Of a stretch of DNA of 64,000 nt, positions 11,131 to 22,346 are shown piece after piece (the stretch's first letter is position 1; the number at the start of each line of letters is the position of its first letter). The stretch comes from Taxillus chinensis (taxonomy: Eukaryota > Streptophyta > Magnoliopsida > Santalales > Loranthaceae). The DNA is taken from positions 54,369,427-54,433,426 of the forward strand of contig CM042089.1 of assembly GCA_023512835.1 (NCBI GenBank), written 5' to 3'. The position numbers were made by a program, and so were the translations under genes. The notes below the pieces were generated by a model. The model searched no databases. It saw only the letters and a program-made list of their open reading frames with translations, and was not told where the DNA came from.

Positions 11131-11823
11131 TTGATGCATGCCACAATCACGCACTTTTGTTTATTTGTTTTTAATGCATTTAAAAAACAACAACAACAAC
11201 AACAACAAAACACATAATAGTAACCATATTTTTCCTAAAAACGTTTTTTAGTATAAAAAAAAATTCATTTACCTAGGACTTTCCAATACTTAGATTTTTA
11301 CACTTGAGTTTTGTTTTCTTTACGTTCAATTTTGATCGTGTTTCAAACTTTTTCTGACGCTTAGATTTTTTTTATGCGATGTACAAATTCAATTTTGGCC
11401 TTTCTTTAGACTTAAGTTTTAGCTTTAGAAATAAAAACAAAGCATAGAGTTACTTTTAGAGATCTAGGATGAAATTGGGTTTGATTTTGAACTTTAGCAA
11501 AGAATGTAGAAAAAAAATAAAATAAATTCCTAGAACTCCCTTAGTTGCCTAAGACAATTGAATTAATTTCACTTCAATAAATAACTTAGAAAAGTAAAAA
11601 TAATAGACCTTTAGGCTACATGCAATTTTAACATCTTTTTTAGGCTAATTAAACCCTAGATCAAGCACTTAAAACAAGTTAGAAACCTCTCAATCTTGGA
11701 TAGGTACCAAAAGGGCGTCGTGGGGGTGTTAGTCCTTTCTCACGCATAATAAACTCCCGAGCCCATCCCAGTGGCATAGATAAATTTTTTTTAGGTGACC
11801 AACCGCATCCCAAGAATGGTTGG

Positions 11824-11832
11824 TGGCGACTC
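11824..11832 (+). other. tRNA-Arg-type primer-binding motif
   Basis: TGGCGACTC is the complement of a GAGTCGCCA tRNA 3' end, used as primer by Tat/Ogre-type elements. It lies at the right end of the putative LTR. The following bases do not continue the usual match, so the site is degraded or coincidental. The same motif appears reversed at 30813-30821. Confidence 0.4.
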
Positions 11833-12539
11833 TGTTTTCTCATCACCATTCGAATGATGGTTGGGGGGAATCGCACCCCAAAAGCGGTTTTTCTCTCGGA
11901 TGAAATTCGGTGATGATAGCATGCTTGGTACAAGAATAAAAAAACATTAAATTTATTATTTGTTTTGTGTTTTTGGTAGGCAAATATGAAGAGAATTAAT
12001 AATTTTTGTACGCATATTATATTTTTATAGCATGTTTTGTTTTTTACTTTTTACTTTTAATTTTGACATCATCGTTTGCATTCAAAACACAATTAAATTG
12101 AGGTATTGTTTTTCCTTGATTAATCATCCCCTTGCCACTGAATCATTGAAGCACGACCAAACTTGCACATCATTGTGTTGTGAGTTGCCATTTGTCATAG
12201 ACCCAGCATTGTTTGTTGTGTAACATGGTTTGTGTGATGCCCTTGATGGGCCACCTCTATCGATTGGGGTACAAAAATTGGTTTTGTCCCAACTTATGTT
12301 TATTAGGAAAATGATTTTAGTTTTTGATTAGTTTATGTAGGGATTGATAAACCTTTTCTTTAGAGTTCAGTCCTTAACAATCACAAGCAAAATAAACATT
12401 ACATATATTCGCTCATGAGCTTCTTTTTGCTTTATAGTCCAGTCCTCAAATTAGTCCTATCCTACATTAATTGGTTGTTGTTGTTCCCATGATTCTTTTG
12501 GTTGTCATTGTTATCAATAGTATGTAGTAGTGGGTAGAC
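11833..12539. other. Non-coding stretch after the LTR
   Basis: AT-rich, with no domain-bearing frame. Presumed untranslated internal part of the Tat/Ogre-like element or older debris. Confidence 0.35.
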
Positions 12540-12960
12540 ACTGGGTCAAGAGACTCAAAGACTTGTAGGCTCGAAGACCCGTCAGGTGTAGAGTGGCAAC
12601 GTTGTAGAGTCAAAGCCTGTAGGGCCGAAGCTCGTAGGGTCAAAGATTGGGAGACCTGTTGATGTGAAAAGATGATTAGCCAAGGTAGAATGAGGTTGTT
12701 GCTGGCTCAAAAGTGAAGACATGAAGACTTGTAGAGTGAAAGTCAATTGATTATTTGTTCTAACTTAAATTTGAAGCCGAAGAGCAGAAGAATTGGAAGA
12801 TTAATTTGAAGATTCAAGGCTCAAAGATTCTGACTCGAAGATTCGAAGGTGAAGACTCGGAGGTAATAGCATGTGTACCTGGAGAGGTAATAACAAAGCT
12901 ACGAGGCATACATCTTCGAGGTTGTGGCTAGTCGAAGGAGCGAAACGCATTGAAGGCCGC
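12540..12960. repeat. Degenerate GACTCGAAG-type minisatellite
   Basis: Units such as GACTCAAAGACTTGTAG, GGCTCGAAGAC and GACTCGAAGATTCGAAG recur irregularly. Same unit family as 483-760, 32509-33250, 35707-36680 and 56577-56846. Confidence 0.6.
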
Positions 12961-13079
12961 CATTTAAGTAAGTTACCGCTCGGACAACGTTTCCTTTAGC
13001 AAGCTAAGAACTGGAAAACATGTGGACATATCTGAGGTTGGCTTAACATGTTTCAATGATGGAGATCAGAAGATGGAAC

Positions 13080-13228
13080 AAGCTTAACCCTAGTAGAAGG
13101 ATTTCATACTATGGCCGACCTATATAAGTCAAGCATATGTCTTACTTAAAAAAATGTTAGAAGATTAGAGAACACAAGAAAGGTATCTTGTGTAATACAA
13201 AAAGACGACGCAGAGTAGTTCGTAAGAT

Positions 13229-13282
<54 letters not shown>

Positions 13283-13660
13283 AGATTATAAGCAAGATAA
13301 CAGTGAGTTAATCTAACTTCGGTCCTCATACATTCACGAACAGATTGTGAGTTTGGCAAAGGAGTGGTCGAAAGCCAAGCAGTGCAAACGATTAAATATG
13401 CAGGAGCAGATTGTGCTAGACAGTTCTTCACAGTGAGTGAGTGTTGGAGTAATACTATTTTTGTATTTGCATTTAAGAGAAAAGAGAGTTGATCCTATTG
13501 TAACAAGGGCTAGACCCTATTGCATTGAAAACATATAGTGGATTGGACTCGGTGTAGGTATACCCTTACCACCGTGGAGTAGATCACATTGATCAAATTA
13601 CGTAAATCGTGTGTCTTTGTCTTTTACTTCTCATATATACTTGCTATTAATTTGATAATG
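13080..13660 (+). mobile_element. Copia-type LTR remnant
   Basis: A CTATATAAGTC TATA-like box near 13118 is followed about 110 bases later by a (GA)n tract (13237-13280). Then comes GGTATACCCTTACC and a GTGGAGTAGATCAC / ACGTAAATCGTGTGTC segment, wording typical of the R-U5 part of plant copia LTRs. No partner LTR, primer site or coding region is attached, so this is a solo or truncated LTR with uncertain ends. Confidence 0.45.
13237..13280. repeat. (GA)n microsatellite
   Basis: An uninterrupted AG dinucleotide run of about 44 bases inside the copia-like LTR remnant. Confidence 0.95.
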
Positions 13661-14720
13661 CATAAGACACTAAAATACCACCTAAAGAAGAACTACATCT
13701 GTAGAATACCTCTAAATATCACACTACTCTTAAAACTATTAGAAATAGTTTTAAGTATATAGATTTACCCCCTCTCTGTATACACACACATATACCCAGA
13801 CGATCTTGGTTGGATCTTGGGAATATCAGTTAGAGCATAAATCTTGTAGTCTAGCTTAGTGTTAGGTAATGTTTATTATAAATGCAACACGTCTCATGTC
13901 ATCACCCATTGGGATAAGGAGTTCCCAACCTACTCAATATCACATGTAATTTAATCATATAGATTTAACTTGACAATTTGTAGTGTTCAACTTTAACTTT
14001 AATGTTTGTCTTTGGGCTTGTGTCCTTTTTTTATTGTGATTATAAGGGCTGAGCCTTCGACTTTCAATCTTAAGTCTCTGACTCTTTCACTTAGGTCAAC
14101 CAACTCAATGTTTTAAGACCTACGGTTGAAACATTGACCGATGAGAAATTTGTATCACATCCTTATGATTTTGCATTAGGTGCTGGGCCTGATTCTCTTT
14201 GATAATCATAAAAAGTAATAATATTGGAAACACACAATACATTTTTAATAAGTTTGGGAGAACCCAAATTAAAATTTCAAAAATGATCACACTCCCCCAT
14301 TTTAACGCAACACACCCCTATGGACTCCCATTGACAGTGTTACCCCCACAATATACATACACTCCCCTTTTTAAGATGAGAGAGTGAATGCCAGATCAAC
14401 ACTAGAAGGGAGCTCACAACAATGAACAAGGAAAGCAAGTGAAGAAATGTTCATTGTATAAAAACATAAACAAAGAAATGAAAAAGCACATATAGAAGGA
14501 TAAAGATAGGAATGGAGATGCAAAATTGCATGAAAGTTCAATTTGTACATGTGCTTAAACACGACCATAACAACATCTACAGAGTAGATAAAAAATGAAA
14601 AGTATAACGACATGATAACATAGGATGGATCAGTTTTCTTCTCCAATCTTATTGATGTAGATAAAGATTGCTTTTTGCTGGTGTAGGTACTAGGCAATGG
14701 TGAGACACCTTGACATGCCT
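13661..14720. other. Non-coding spacer, no gene seen
   Basis: AT-rich. The frames at 14199-14387 and 14371-14760 have no recognisable domain and are on opposite strands of unremarkable sequence. Confidence 0.4.
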
Positions 14721-14873
14721 TGTTGGACCCTATTTTGTCCGAGTTGGAATACACATTCATTTTTCGCTTTAAACTTTTTTTTTTCTATTTGTTACTCACC
14801 TTGTATAAATAAATAGAGAGATGTGATCATCGATTCGAAGGGTGCAACTTAAATGACTTTTTTTAAAAGGTGT
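14721..14873 (+). mobile_element. LTR-start-like fragment related to 2710
   Basis: TGTTGGACCCTATTTTGT resembles the start of the LTR at 2710 over about 30 bases, then diverges. It could be the start of the partner 3' LTR of that element, cut by the SIRE-related LTR. No polypurine tract is obvious before it. Confidence 0.25.
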
Positions 14874-15061
14874 TGGTCCTTGGAAGCTTAGAGGGGGGTG
14901 AATAGGCTCTTTAAATTTTTCTTCTCTTCTCTTTGGTGCTACACTAGTATTGATTGAAAGGTATAATCTTTGTGGAAAATAATCAGATAGTGAAAGTATT
15001 TTGCTTTATTATCAAATGATAATTACAATAAATTATATAGCAGATTAAGCTGTATACACAA
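14874..15061 (-). mobile_element. SIRE-related LTR on the minus strand, left part
   Basis: Read on the minus strand it ends GAGCCTATTCACCCCCCTCT and AGGACCAACA, matching the 3' end of the SIRE LTRs at 16250 and 30347. The remainder of this LTR continues after the nested SIRE element, at 30348-30765. A younger SIRE thus landed, in the opposite orientation, in an older LTR of its own family. Confidence 0.7.
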
Positions 15062-15307
15062 TGTTGGATCGAACCTAGAATTTGGATGATGCGGATCAAA
15101 CCCTATGTAATTTGATTTAAGATGTTTCATGTTTATTCTAAGTCTGTGCAGAAGATAAAACTTTAATCCGGACCTACTTCTGTAAGAGCAAAGCAAAGGA
15201 CAGGATATATAATCTTGATTCGGATTATCATGAGTGTCGTCAAACACTTGGTAAATTACCAAGTCTTCATCTGGAGTAAGGACTCTCTGCATGGACTAAT
15301 CACTTAA

Positions 15308-15625
15308 CATTTGAGCGGAGTAAGAAAGGACTGATGCGGAGTAAGGAATCCGAGTCTTTCATTCGAGCGGAGTAAGAAATGACTGATGCGGAGTAAGACA
15401 ACTGATGCGGAATAAGGAATCCGAATCATTACTCAAGCGGAGTAAGGAACTCACACAGAGTAAGGAAGCAATGATGCGGAATAAGGATTCCGCATATCTA
15501 CCTCATGCGGAGTAAGGAAGCGCTGACACGGAATAAGGATTTCAGGACTTTATGTACACGGAGTAAGCAATAACTGACATGGAGTAAGGATCCAAGCCTC
15601 GTTGATACGGAGTAAGGAAATCTAC
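15308..15625 (+). repeat. GCGGAGTAAGGA repeat array in the 5' LTR
   Basis: About fourteen copies of a (G/A)CGGA(G/A)TAAGGA core, spaced roughly 20-30 bases apart, each followed by different linker sequence. They lie about 300 bases upstream of the TATA-like box, so an enhancer role is possible. The array is repeated in the 3' LTR at 29403-29712. Confidence 0.85.
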
Positions 15626-15924
15626 ACCCGACTAAAAAGACGCTACTTCAACTTATCCATATCGCATTTATGATATCAGCTCGCTGTGTTCCGATGTAAG
15701 ACAAACTCATTGAAGATCTAAATTGTCCTACACGTGGAGCACTCGGAGATGTGGATGTAGTCCCGAATACAATTGGAATCAAGCGAAGTAATTCAATTCA
15801 CTTATGCTTCCAATATTTCGAGCTCCACATCCGAAGCAGTTATAGAAGAAACATTTTCCTGAGAAGAACTTAATGCTTACACAGTGCTCGGAAAATACAG
15901 TTCCAAGTTAGATTCCTAGGATGT

Positions 15925-15934
15925 CTATATATAT
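15925..15934 (+). promoter_or_regulatory. TATA-like box of the SIRE 5' LTR
   Basis: CTATATATAT. The 3' LTR has the same motif at 30018-30027. The position, about 325 bases before the LTR end, suits an LTR promoter. Confidence 0.5.
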
Positions 15935-16252
15935 CTGTAGTGTTGTATATTTAATAAAAAGCGCACATACAAAAGGAAGAACTGATACACGCGTGAGGAA
16001 GGTTGTTGAATAAGAGCTCATAGAGATTATCAACGCAGTGTGCGTAATTGTAAAACTGAGTGCTGTTGTAATCAGTTGTAATTGCTGTTTATTTTGTTGT
16101 AATCATCATCAGATAATAAAGCAAAATACTTCCACTATCTAGTTATCTTCCGCACTGATTTTACATCTTTTAACCAGATTGTGCTATACCTGTGAGAGAA
16201 GAGTTTTGATTTGAGCCTATTCACCTCCTTTAGGCTTCTAGGGACCAACAAG

Positions 16253-16267
16253 TGGTATCAGAGCAAG
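16253..16267 (+). other. tRNA-iMet primer-binding site
   Basis: TGGTATCAGAGCAAG lies two bases after the LTR. It is the complement of the initiator tRNA-Met 3' end used by most copia elements. Confidence 0.92.
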
Positions 16268-16311
16268 TTCTATTCGTTCTAAGTAGAGATCGCACTCTTT
16301 CACTCTTACCA

Positions 16312-17470
16312 ATGGCCGAAGAAAGCAGCATGCTATTCAACACTCGCCTTAACTCCGGAGGAGCACAAGAGCCCATTCCAAATCGAAGCAGCAGTGAAAA
16401 TGTTGATCCACCTCAACCTGCTGCTGCCGCTGCTCCACAATCACGGAGTTCTGGCTTCACTTTGACAAAGCCACCCAAATTCACACCAGAGCTTTTCTCC
16501 CAGTGGAAAGCTCGCATGAGAATGTTCATGGTCTGCCATGATCATCTCATGTGGCCATGTCTTCTTCAGGAGATACCCACTCCGATGACTATCGGAGAAC
16601 ATGGAGTTAGAAGACCAAAGATTGATGTTGAATTCACCAATGATGAAAGAGCCTGTCAGTGTGCCAACGAAAAGGCTCTGGCATATGTTACATCGTCTTT
16701 GGATTCCGAGGCTTTCACGGACGTCCAAGGTTGCACGACAGCAAAAGCTGTCTAGGATAAACTGACAATCCTCTATGAGGGAAGTTAGTCCCAAATGCAG
16801 AACGTTATCTGTATTCTCAGATAGAACTTTGAGAGTTTCAATCAAAAACCGGGCGAATCACTCGAGAGCATCTATCGGAGATTCGGCAAGCTTATCTTGG
16901 AGCTGAAAACTGTCAATGAGCATTATTCTCAATCTCAGATCAATGACAAGTTCTTTTGCTCCTTGCCGGATCGCTACTACTCCAAACAACTCCAGATGCA
17001 ATCCGACAAGAACTGGCAGTATGTTCCTCTTGAAGAACTATATGGAGAGCTGCGGACTCACGAAGTCAGGTTTAAATACTCTAACCGGGACGAGAAAATA
17101 GCTCGGGAAGAAAAGGGAGTAGCTCTCAAAGCTACGGAAGGTCTCAGCATACTGAGGAATAATGATACGAACGAGTCCGAGAATTCTGTCTCTAACGAGG
17201 AGGAGGAAATAGCTCTCCTTGTCAAATCCTTTGAGCGATTCCTACGGAAAAGCAGCAAAGGATTCAGGAGACGCTCCTCATCATCTTTCCGAAGGAAGGA
17301 GCGACCGGAGTCCAGTTCCCAGGAATGCTACAACTATGGGAAAATCGGTCACTGGGCCAAGGACTGCAGATCCAAATCTAATTAAAGTGGCCGAGAAAAG
17401 TGACAAGGTAACTCCTCGCTGCTCCACCTTAGACAACATAGACAATAGCAAGAACAAGAGGAAGGCGTTC
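16312..17470 (+). pseudogene. gag: SIRE gag, N-terminal part (three TAG stops, damaged zinc knuckle)
   Basis: The start chosen is the ATG at 16312 (MAEESSMLFNTRLN), 45 bases after the primer site. The frame matches copia gag: FTLTKPPKFTPELFSQWKAR near the start and FKYSNRDEKIAREEKGVALK later. It is interrupted by in-frame TAG at 16753, 16786 and 16822 and by TAA at 17383. The Cys-His box near 17325 reads CYNYGKIGHWAKDC, so the second Cys is Tyr (a G-to-A change). The frame then slips and runs to the solo-LTR insertion at 17471. Gag packages element RNA into cytoplasmic particles. Confidence 0.85.
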
Positions 17471-20023
17471 TGTAACGCCCCCAAATCTGGACTTCCAGAC
17501 CGGGTGCGTTGGGCAAATAAGATATTACAATTATATGAATAGTAATCTATTACTCAACATAAATTCGATGGTTTATTTATTACATCAAGACTCATCACAA
17601 GATCTTTAAGGTTTAGCGTTTAGAGACTAGGTGTTGATAACCCATTATAGTTTACATGACATATAAATACTACATGCATAATCTTCTTATGATTTTATTC
17701 CAAGCATTCTGGACACCATTATCCTAGCATCCTTGCTTTCTCCTAGTTCCCTGGGTTGGAAGAAAACATGAACGGAAATGAGCTCAAATAGCCCAGTAAG
17801 GTTAAAAGTAACGAATAATATACGAAGAATAATTAACTCATGAAAGAATAAGAATATCTACTCATCTAGGTTCACCACCTAGGTGTCATGCATAACCTGT
17901 TATCAACTGGATTGACACTCTTCAGTGATGTTCTTTACCCAATGCATTGGAGGTCTTTCTGGAACCACCCATAAACATATTGCCAAACATAAAACATATC
18001 TTCACAAAATTTCAAACAACCACATCAATGGTAAATTTCAACGTAAAAGAAGGTCTTACAATAATAGCCCCGATAAGTAAAAGGCTTATTCACCATTCAA
18101 TAAATTAGATTACCAACTTTCCAAGAAGTGTCAAAGAAGGTTAATTATTAAATATTGAGATAGAAATATAGAGAAGAAATAGGAAATGAATTTCCACGTT
18201 GGAGATCGTGGTAAAGAAAGGGAGAGTGGATCCTTACAATCTTTTTGTCTTCCACGTTTATAAACCTTGAAACAAAATTTAAAAGTTAATATTTTAGTTT
18301 TAATAATAATAGTATATTCATAAGTAATATATTGAGAGACATATATAAGTATATTATGGTGGAAAAACTTTTCATGATAATAATAATAATCTATACGTAT
18401 ACATATACATATATAATATATGTATATACTATATAATATACATATATATATTGAGGGGCAAAGCCATCCATAATATATATATGTATGAGGAGACTTAGTC
18501 TTCCATGGAATAATAATAATCTATATATACACATATACGTATCATATACATATATATATTGAGGGGCAAAGCCATCCATAATATATATATGTATGAGGAG
18601 GCTTAGCCTTCCATGGAATAATAATAATATATATATACACATATACATATTATTTAATAAATATACATATATATATTGAGGGGCAAGGCCATCCATAATA
18701 TATATATGTATGAGGAGGATTAGCCTTCCAAGAACATGATTAATATATGCTTGAAATATTTACCTTTTGGAACTTCCAACGGGTGAGAGGAAGATTGAGA
18801 GAAGAGAAGGCTTGGAGGACTATTGGGGTGTTAATAGAACTTTTTGGAGAGTATTTGGAGGAGAGTTTTGTGGCTTATTTGAATGGAAAGAGTGCTTGAG
18901 AAGGGAAGTGAGGCATGCTATTTATAGGTAAGGTGGTAGGTGTAATAATGTGAAAAATAGTGTACGAATTTGACTTTGGCATTAAATTAAATTATTTAAA
19001 ATATATATAATACTTTATTTTCCTCATATTATCTCTTATTAAAAACGTGGTTATCTCCTCCTACCATTTAAAAATGTTTTAAGACTTTTAAACCTAGAAG
19101 GTTCCTTTGGCATCAAAAGTCCACATTGGTGTACTCCCTACTAATTCAATTATAACTTTTTTAATTTTGCAGTTTTTGACAAACGGCCAATTGTATTGCA
19201 TTACTAACTCAAATATCTACAAATGGTATCAATTTTATAATTTCTACATATGTATAACAAAAGTTATTGAATTTTGAAGTTATACTAAATGTTTACCCGT
19301 TCATACTGAACTTATGTGTAGTATTTTAACTTCTGGAATTGATTGGCTTCATATTAAATTCTGAAATTTCTACACGTTTTAGATAAGTCATAAATGAACA
19401 AATGGGATTTGGTTTCATGTCAATTAGATCTGTATAACTCAAGTTATGAATTTTTGAATGGGACCTCCAGAATCTGTCTCATTCAAATTTTGGGCCTTAT
19501 CTATGTTTTATACTTTTGGTAAAGTTAAGGCTTGTAATACTTACTTACCCATAGTAATTTGGTTTAAGAAACTAAATGACATAATATATAGCATCTAAAC
19601 TTTTTATGACGTATAAGAAATTATTATTATTATTATTTTTATAACGTATTTAATATTAACGCGAATAAAGTAATATAATTGCGTAATCAATAAACAATAA
19701 AGTAAGATAACATTATATTCCATGACTTTTTACTTTATAAACCTATAATATTATAAAACATTATTACATACTCATACCTATTTATAACAATTCAAACGGA
19801 TACTATTCATAATGGTTAGTTACTTATTCCAATGGTTAGTTACTATTCTAACTGTTAGTTACTATTCTAACGGCTACTTACTAGTCACATGCTACTTAAA
19901 TGACTATATTGGGTACTTATTTTTATTGTGATAATATCTAAAATATTCTTTCTAACTATTTTTAGTAATGACATTATTATTATTACTATTTAAGGAAGAG
20001 CTTAAATTTTTGCGGGTCTTACA
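17471..20023 (+). mobile_element. Solo LTR (gypsy-like) inserted in SIRE gag
   Basis: It starts TGTAACGCCCCC and ends GGGTCTTACA (TGTAA...TTACA), flanked by the perfect 5-bp duplication CGTTC at 17466-17470 and 20024-20028. It is 2553 bp with no coding domain. TGTAACGCCC starts are typical of gypsy LTRs. A lone LTR with an intact target duplication is best explained by LTR-LTR recombination. Three minisatellite units lie inside it at 18451-18731. Confidence 0.82.
18391..18731. repeat. Three-copy tandem repeat with TA-rich linkers
   Basis: The core TTGAGGGGCAAAGCCATCC, then TATATGTATGAGGAG and TTAGCCTTCC(A), is repeated near 18451, 18559 and 18677. The copies are separated by TATATACACATATAC-like linkers, a period of roughly 108-118 bases. 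The apparent 101-codon minus-strand frame here is only the translation of the repeat. Confidence 0.85.
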
Positions 20024-20028
20024 CGTTC

Positions 20029-21183
20029 GTCACAAAATATGTAAGCGACTCGGAAGAAGAGGAGGAATCCTCGGATGATGAGCTAACTCCCAAGCCGAAC
20101 GTCTGCCTCATGGCAAATACTGAGGTACCCTCAATCTCTGAGCTCATGAGTAAATTAGAATCTCTTATTACTGAACGTGATCATGAAAAGAATGAGGGAC
20201 TAATAATTACTCAAATGTACAAAGATATGGAAAGTCAGAATAAACGTCTTGAATTTACTATTGTTAGACTCGAAAAGGACATAGCTGACTTCAGAGGAAA
20301 AGAGGCTTGGTATCATGATCTAAGAGCTGAAAACCATCTACTAAATACCAACCTATCAGGCCTAAAAGTTATTGTGAAACAACTCAAAAATGAACTGGAA
20401 CAGGAAAAGAAAATAAATCGTAAGTGGCTAAAATCCGAAGAAATAGCCTTTACCTTTAGGATTGACCCTGACAACATCCGAGTTAAACCTGGTCTAGGTT
20501 CCATACCATCGACCTCCACACAGACTGCGGAGTGTCTTCTGGATTTCATTTCGAAACTAACCAACCTTTATCCTGTTAGTACATCTAAACCGTTGGATGG
20601 TTTCATTTCAGGTGGCACCATAGTGTATGATTGTGGAACAGAGGTTGTTACTGCACTTCCCGAAGCAGTAGCACCCGTACTTAATGATGAAGGGAAGGCT
20701 GCTGCAGTTCAAGCCAAAACTATAGCACCCAAAAAGAAAGGAAAGGGAAAGGCTGACGCATCTAGGGCCAAGAGCGCGTCACCCAAACGCAATGGACTAG
20801 GCCATAGGGAACAGAGTAGAAAGTCTGTAAAATCTAAGAAACCTGTATCCCCTGTTTGTACTCCGCATTATAGTGTTTGTTCCATCTGTAGGGAAATAGG
20901 TCATTATCACTATGAATGTTGGAGTTTATCTGATAACTGGCTTTGTAATCAAGTTCGTACCAATAAAGATCAGTTCAATAAAAAGGGTTCTTCAAGTAAA
21001 ACAAAATCTAAATCTCAAAGGAGTGTCTCTCCAAAGAAAACCCAAGTAAAAGAAATAGCTGAAACTAACAAATTAAAGTCAACCTGGAAAGCTAAAAGTC
21101 CTAGCAAAGTTAAATTCGGAAGTGTTGACACTACTGCTGTTCTTTCTAACCGCCCAAAACAAGTTTGGGCACCAAAAGTATAA
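20029..21183 (+). CDS. gag: SIRE gag, C-terminal part with coiled coil and second zinc knuckle
   Basis: Continues the gag frame after the solo LTR: an acidic stretch (SDSEEEEESSDDE), then from 20110 a long Glu/Lys-rich coiled coil (about residues 10-110 from that ATG), a Lys-rich linker and a good CCHC box near 20875 (CSICREIGHYHYEC). The end is basic (KTKSKSQRSVSPKK), consistent with RNA binding. The frame is open up to the TAA at 21181, after which the same frame continues into protease. Without the solo LTR the product would join 16312-17470. Alone it has no proper initiation region, so expression is doubtful. Confidence 0.8.
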   Translation, partial: VTKYVSDSEEEEESSDDELTPKPNVCLMANTEVPSISELMSKLESLITERDHEKNEGLIITQMYKDMESQNKRLEFTIVRLEKDIADFRGKEAWYHDLRAENHLLNTNLSGLKVIVKQLKNELEQEKKINRKWLKSEEIAFTFRIDPDNIRVKPGLGSIPSTSTQTAECLLDFISKLTNLYPVSTSKPLDGFISGGTIVYDCGTEVVTALPEAVAPVLNDEGKAAAVQAKTIAPKKKGKGKADASRAKSASPKRNGLGHREQSRKSVKSKKPVSPVCTPHYSVCSICREIGHYHYECWSLSDNWLCNQVRTNKDQFNKKGSSSKTKSKSQRSVSPKKTQVKEIAETNKLKSTWKAKSPSKVKFGSVDTTAVLSNRPKQVWAPKV

Positions 21184-22346
21184 ACCGTTGTCTTTCAGGA
21201 GCATCTCTTGAATGCGTTGCCGGACCACTTGAAGTTAAAGATCAATCAAAGCAAGTGGATCCTCGATAGTGGATGCTCCGGACATATGACGGGTGATCAG
21301 ACTTTGCTCGTTGAAGTTAATGACAACCGAGGTCCATCCGTTTCATATGGTGACAACAGCAAAGGTAAGACAGTCGGGTATGGCACTTTAACCAATGGTT
21401 GTGTATCAATCACTAGAGTTGCACTAGTCGAAGGTTTGAAGCATAATTTGCTAAGTGTCAGTAATTTATGTGACAAAGGATTTACTGTTTCCTTCATGTC
21501 CAACACCTGTACAGTAAGGGAAAACTTATCCGGAGATATTAAGTTATCCGGATCAAGAGATGGGGACATATACTCAGTGGTCTTAAGAAATAATTCTTCT
21601 GACCCTGTATGCTTCCTCACTACAGCATCAGATGAAGATAGTTGGCTATGGCACAAGCGATGCGCACATTTAAACTTTAAGACCTTGTCTAAGTTAGCGT
21701 CACTTGATCTTGTCAATGGTCTACCTAAACATAAATACTCCAGAGACACTCTTTGTCGAGAATGCCAACTTGGCAAATAGACCAAGCACAGCTTTAAGAG
21801 CAAATCAGTTAATTCAATAACTGCTCCTCTACAACTTCTTCATATGGACCTCTGTGGTCCCATTTCTGTTCCTTCACTCGCTGGTGCGAGATATACCCTT
21901 GTGGTTATCGATGATTTCACCAGGTACACATGGGTGATGTCCCTGAAATCTAAGGATCAAACTTTTGAGCATCTTGTAGATCTTTTCAACTAGATAAGCA
22001 ACTCACAAGGACTAAGCATAAAGTGCATCAGGAGTGATCATGGTACAGAATTTGATTTTTCAGATATGAGATCATATTGTTCTGAACAGGGCATTCAGCA
22101 TGACTTCTCTGCGCCCAGAACTCCACAACAAAATGGGGTAGCTGAGCATAAGAATCGCACTTTAGTCGAGGTTGGCAGATCTATGTTAGCAGGGGCAAAG
22201 CTTCCTCTCAGTCTATGGGCTGAAGCTGTGTCCATTGCCTGCTATGTTCAGAACAGAACTCTAATAAATAAATCTACCATGAAAACACCCTATAAGATGT
22301 GGAGAGGACGAAAGCCTTCAATTTCATATTTCAGAGCTTTTGAATA
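21184..22346 (+). pseudogene. pol: SIRE protease and integrase (stops at 21778 and 21991, deletion near 22345)
   Basis: In one frame: aspartic protease signature WILDSGCSGHMTGD near 21255, the pre-integrase Zn module (WHKRCAHLN at 21650 and CRECQLGK at 21758), and integrase core Asp in HMDLCGP (21842), Asp in IRSDHGTEF (22030) and Glu in NGVAEHKNRT (22135). TAG codons break it at 21778 (expected Gln in the GKQTK motif) and 21991. Near 22345 a short deletion removes the conserved Cys-rich segment after FRAFE and shifts the frame. The three catalytic integrase residues are still readable, but no full protein can be made. Confidence 0.9.

Larger units (their letters stand above)
2710..11822 (+). 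mobile_element. Tat/Ogre-like LTR, split by a nested chromovirus
   Basis: It starts TGTTAGACCCTATTTTGT; a similar start is at 14721. It ends just before TGGCGACTC at 11824, which matches the 3' end of tRNA-Arg, the primer reported for Tat/Ogre elements. The conserved tail at about 11700-11822 (GGGCGTCGTGGGGGTGTTAG, then CTCCCGAGCCCAT) is mirrored on the minus strand at 30822-30960. Without the nested element (4811-10476 plus one TSD copy) the LTR would be about 3.44 kb. It holds a TATA-like box near 3456, a C-rich leader and an A/G-rich tract at 10990-11130. The assignment rests on the tail and primer motif, not on protein domains. Confidence 0.42.
15062..16250 (+). repeat. 5' LTR of the SIRE element
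   Basis: 1189 bp, TGTTGGATCG...GGACCAACA. Contains the GCGGAGTAAG array (15308-15625) and a TATA-like box at 15925-15934. Confidence 0.95.

Noticed and set aside
15308..15625. CRISPR-like array
   Set aside because: Plant retrotransposon context, irregular spacing, degenerate units and an exact second copy in the other LTR.
18391..18696. 101-codon minus-strand protein with repeats
   Set aside because: It is the translation of a three-unit DNA repeat with TA-rich linkers.
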